6,083 nt of DNA, from assembly GCA_028699365.1 (NCBI GenBank), contig JAQVUQ010000174.1, forward strand, positions 1 to 6,083, in the 5' to 3' direction. The stretch's first letter is position 1, and each line of letters starts with the position of its first letter. Below, piece by piece: positions 5,858 to 6,083 of this stretch. This DNA is from UBA5359 sp028699365 [NCBI: bacterium]. GTDB taxonomy: Bacteria; UBP13; UBA5359. Both the position numbers and the translations under genes were made by a program. The notes below the pieces were generated by a model. The model worked only from the letters and a program-made list of their open reading frames with translations, was not told the DNA's origin and made no database searches.

Positions 5858-6083
5858 ATGCCGCTAAGCCGCTCTGAAATACTGGAAACCATTCGCATGC
5901 TTCAGATGGAGCATCTGGATATACGCACCGTTACCCTGGGGATCTCCCTGCTGGATTGCGCCGGTGGCGGTGGCGCCGCTACAGCCGCCGCCGTCAAGGC
6001 CAAGCTGCTGCGTCTGGCCGGACGGCTGGTGCCCGAAGCGGACCGTCTGGGGGCGGAGCTGGGCATACCCATAATCAACAAAA
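5858..6083 (+). CDS. DUF711/UPF0210 (PFL-family) protein, 3' end missing
   Basis: N-terminal 75 residues of a DUF711/UPF0210 protein, a conserved family of about 450 residues with a pyruvate-formate-lyase-like fold and no settled biochemical role. The signature is clear: EILETIRMLQMEHLDIRTVTLGISLLDC, then AELGIPIINK just before the edge. Between them, residues 35-45 are unusually rich in Gly and Ala (AGGGGAATAAA) where relatives have Asp/Pro-type residues. The ATG is chosen because GGAG (5844-5847) lies ten bases upstream and an in-frame stop (5822) blocks longer starts. In several Firmicutes the gene follows a small ACT-domain (UPF0237) gene; none is seen here, an MNT-HEPN pair being the upstream neighbour. 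Composition returns to GC-rich. Confidence 0.9.
   Translation, partial: MPLSRSEILETIRMLQMEHLDIRTVTLGISLLDCAGGGGAATAAAVKAKLLRLAGRLVPEADRLGAELGIPIINK

Overview
The window is about 6.1 kb of bacterial protein-coding DNA, with every supported gene on the + strand, short gaps and recognisable Shine-Dalgarno sites. No rRNA, tRNA, CRISPR array or transposase was seen. The lineage cannot be fixed from the sequence. CBM9-like and propeller exoproteins, decayed DUF4143-type ATPases and MNT/HEPN pairs are typical of environmental or anaerobic bacteria with expanded accessory gene content, such as Armatimonadota, PVC-group or deep-branching Firmicutes-like lineages. That placement is an inference.

Region 1 (1-4494) looks like one operon of three genes with gaps of about 24 and 32 nt. 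It holds the 3' part of an alpha/beta hydrolase with Ser-Asp-His candidates, a large secreted protein (signal peptide, CBM9-like domain, beta-sandwich, probable seven-bladed propeller, C-terminal beta-sandwich), and a nitrilase-superfamily amidohydrolase with a complete Glu-Lys-Cys triad. A reasonable inference is a locus for sensing, binding or processing an external glycan-like or amide-containing compound. The substrate is unknown.

Region 2 (about 4495-5687) is visibly AT-richer and looks like an inserted defence or toxin-antitoxin patch. It contains a striking 42-nt dyad overlapping a ribosome binding site, an internally deleted AAA/DUF4143 ATPase remnant, and an MNT-HEPN pair. The pair has its own extended -10 promoter, a dyad over that -10 box, a strong SD, and a 4-nt stop/start overlap.

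Region 3 (5688-6083) is a 170-nt gap without a clear gene, followed by the 5' end of a DUF711/UPF0210 (PFL-family) housekeeping-type gene that runs off the window. Composition returns to GC-rich in this gene.

The components belong to known families. The less ordinary points are the dyad and shrunken ATPase at 4517-4899, the operator-like repeats before the MNT-HEPN pair, and the uncharacterised hydrolase/propeller/nitrilase operon.
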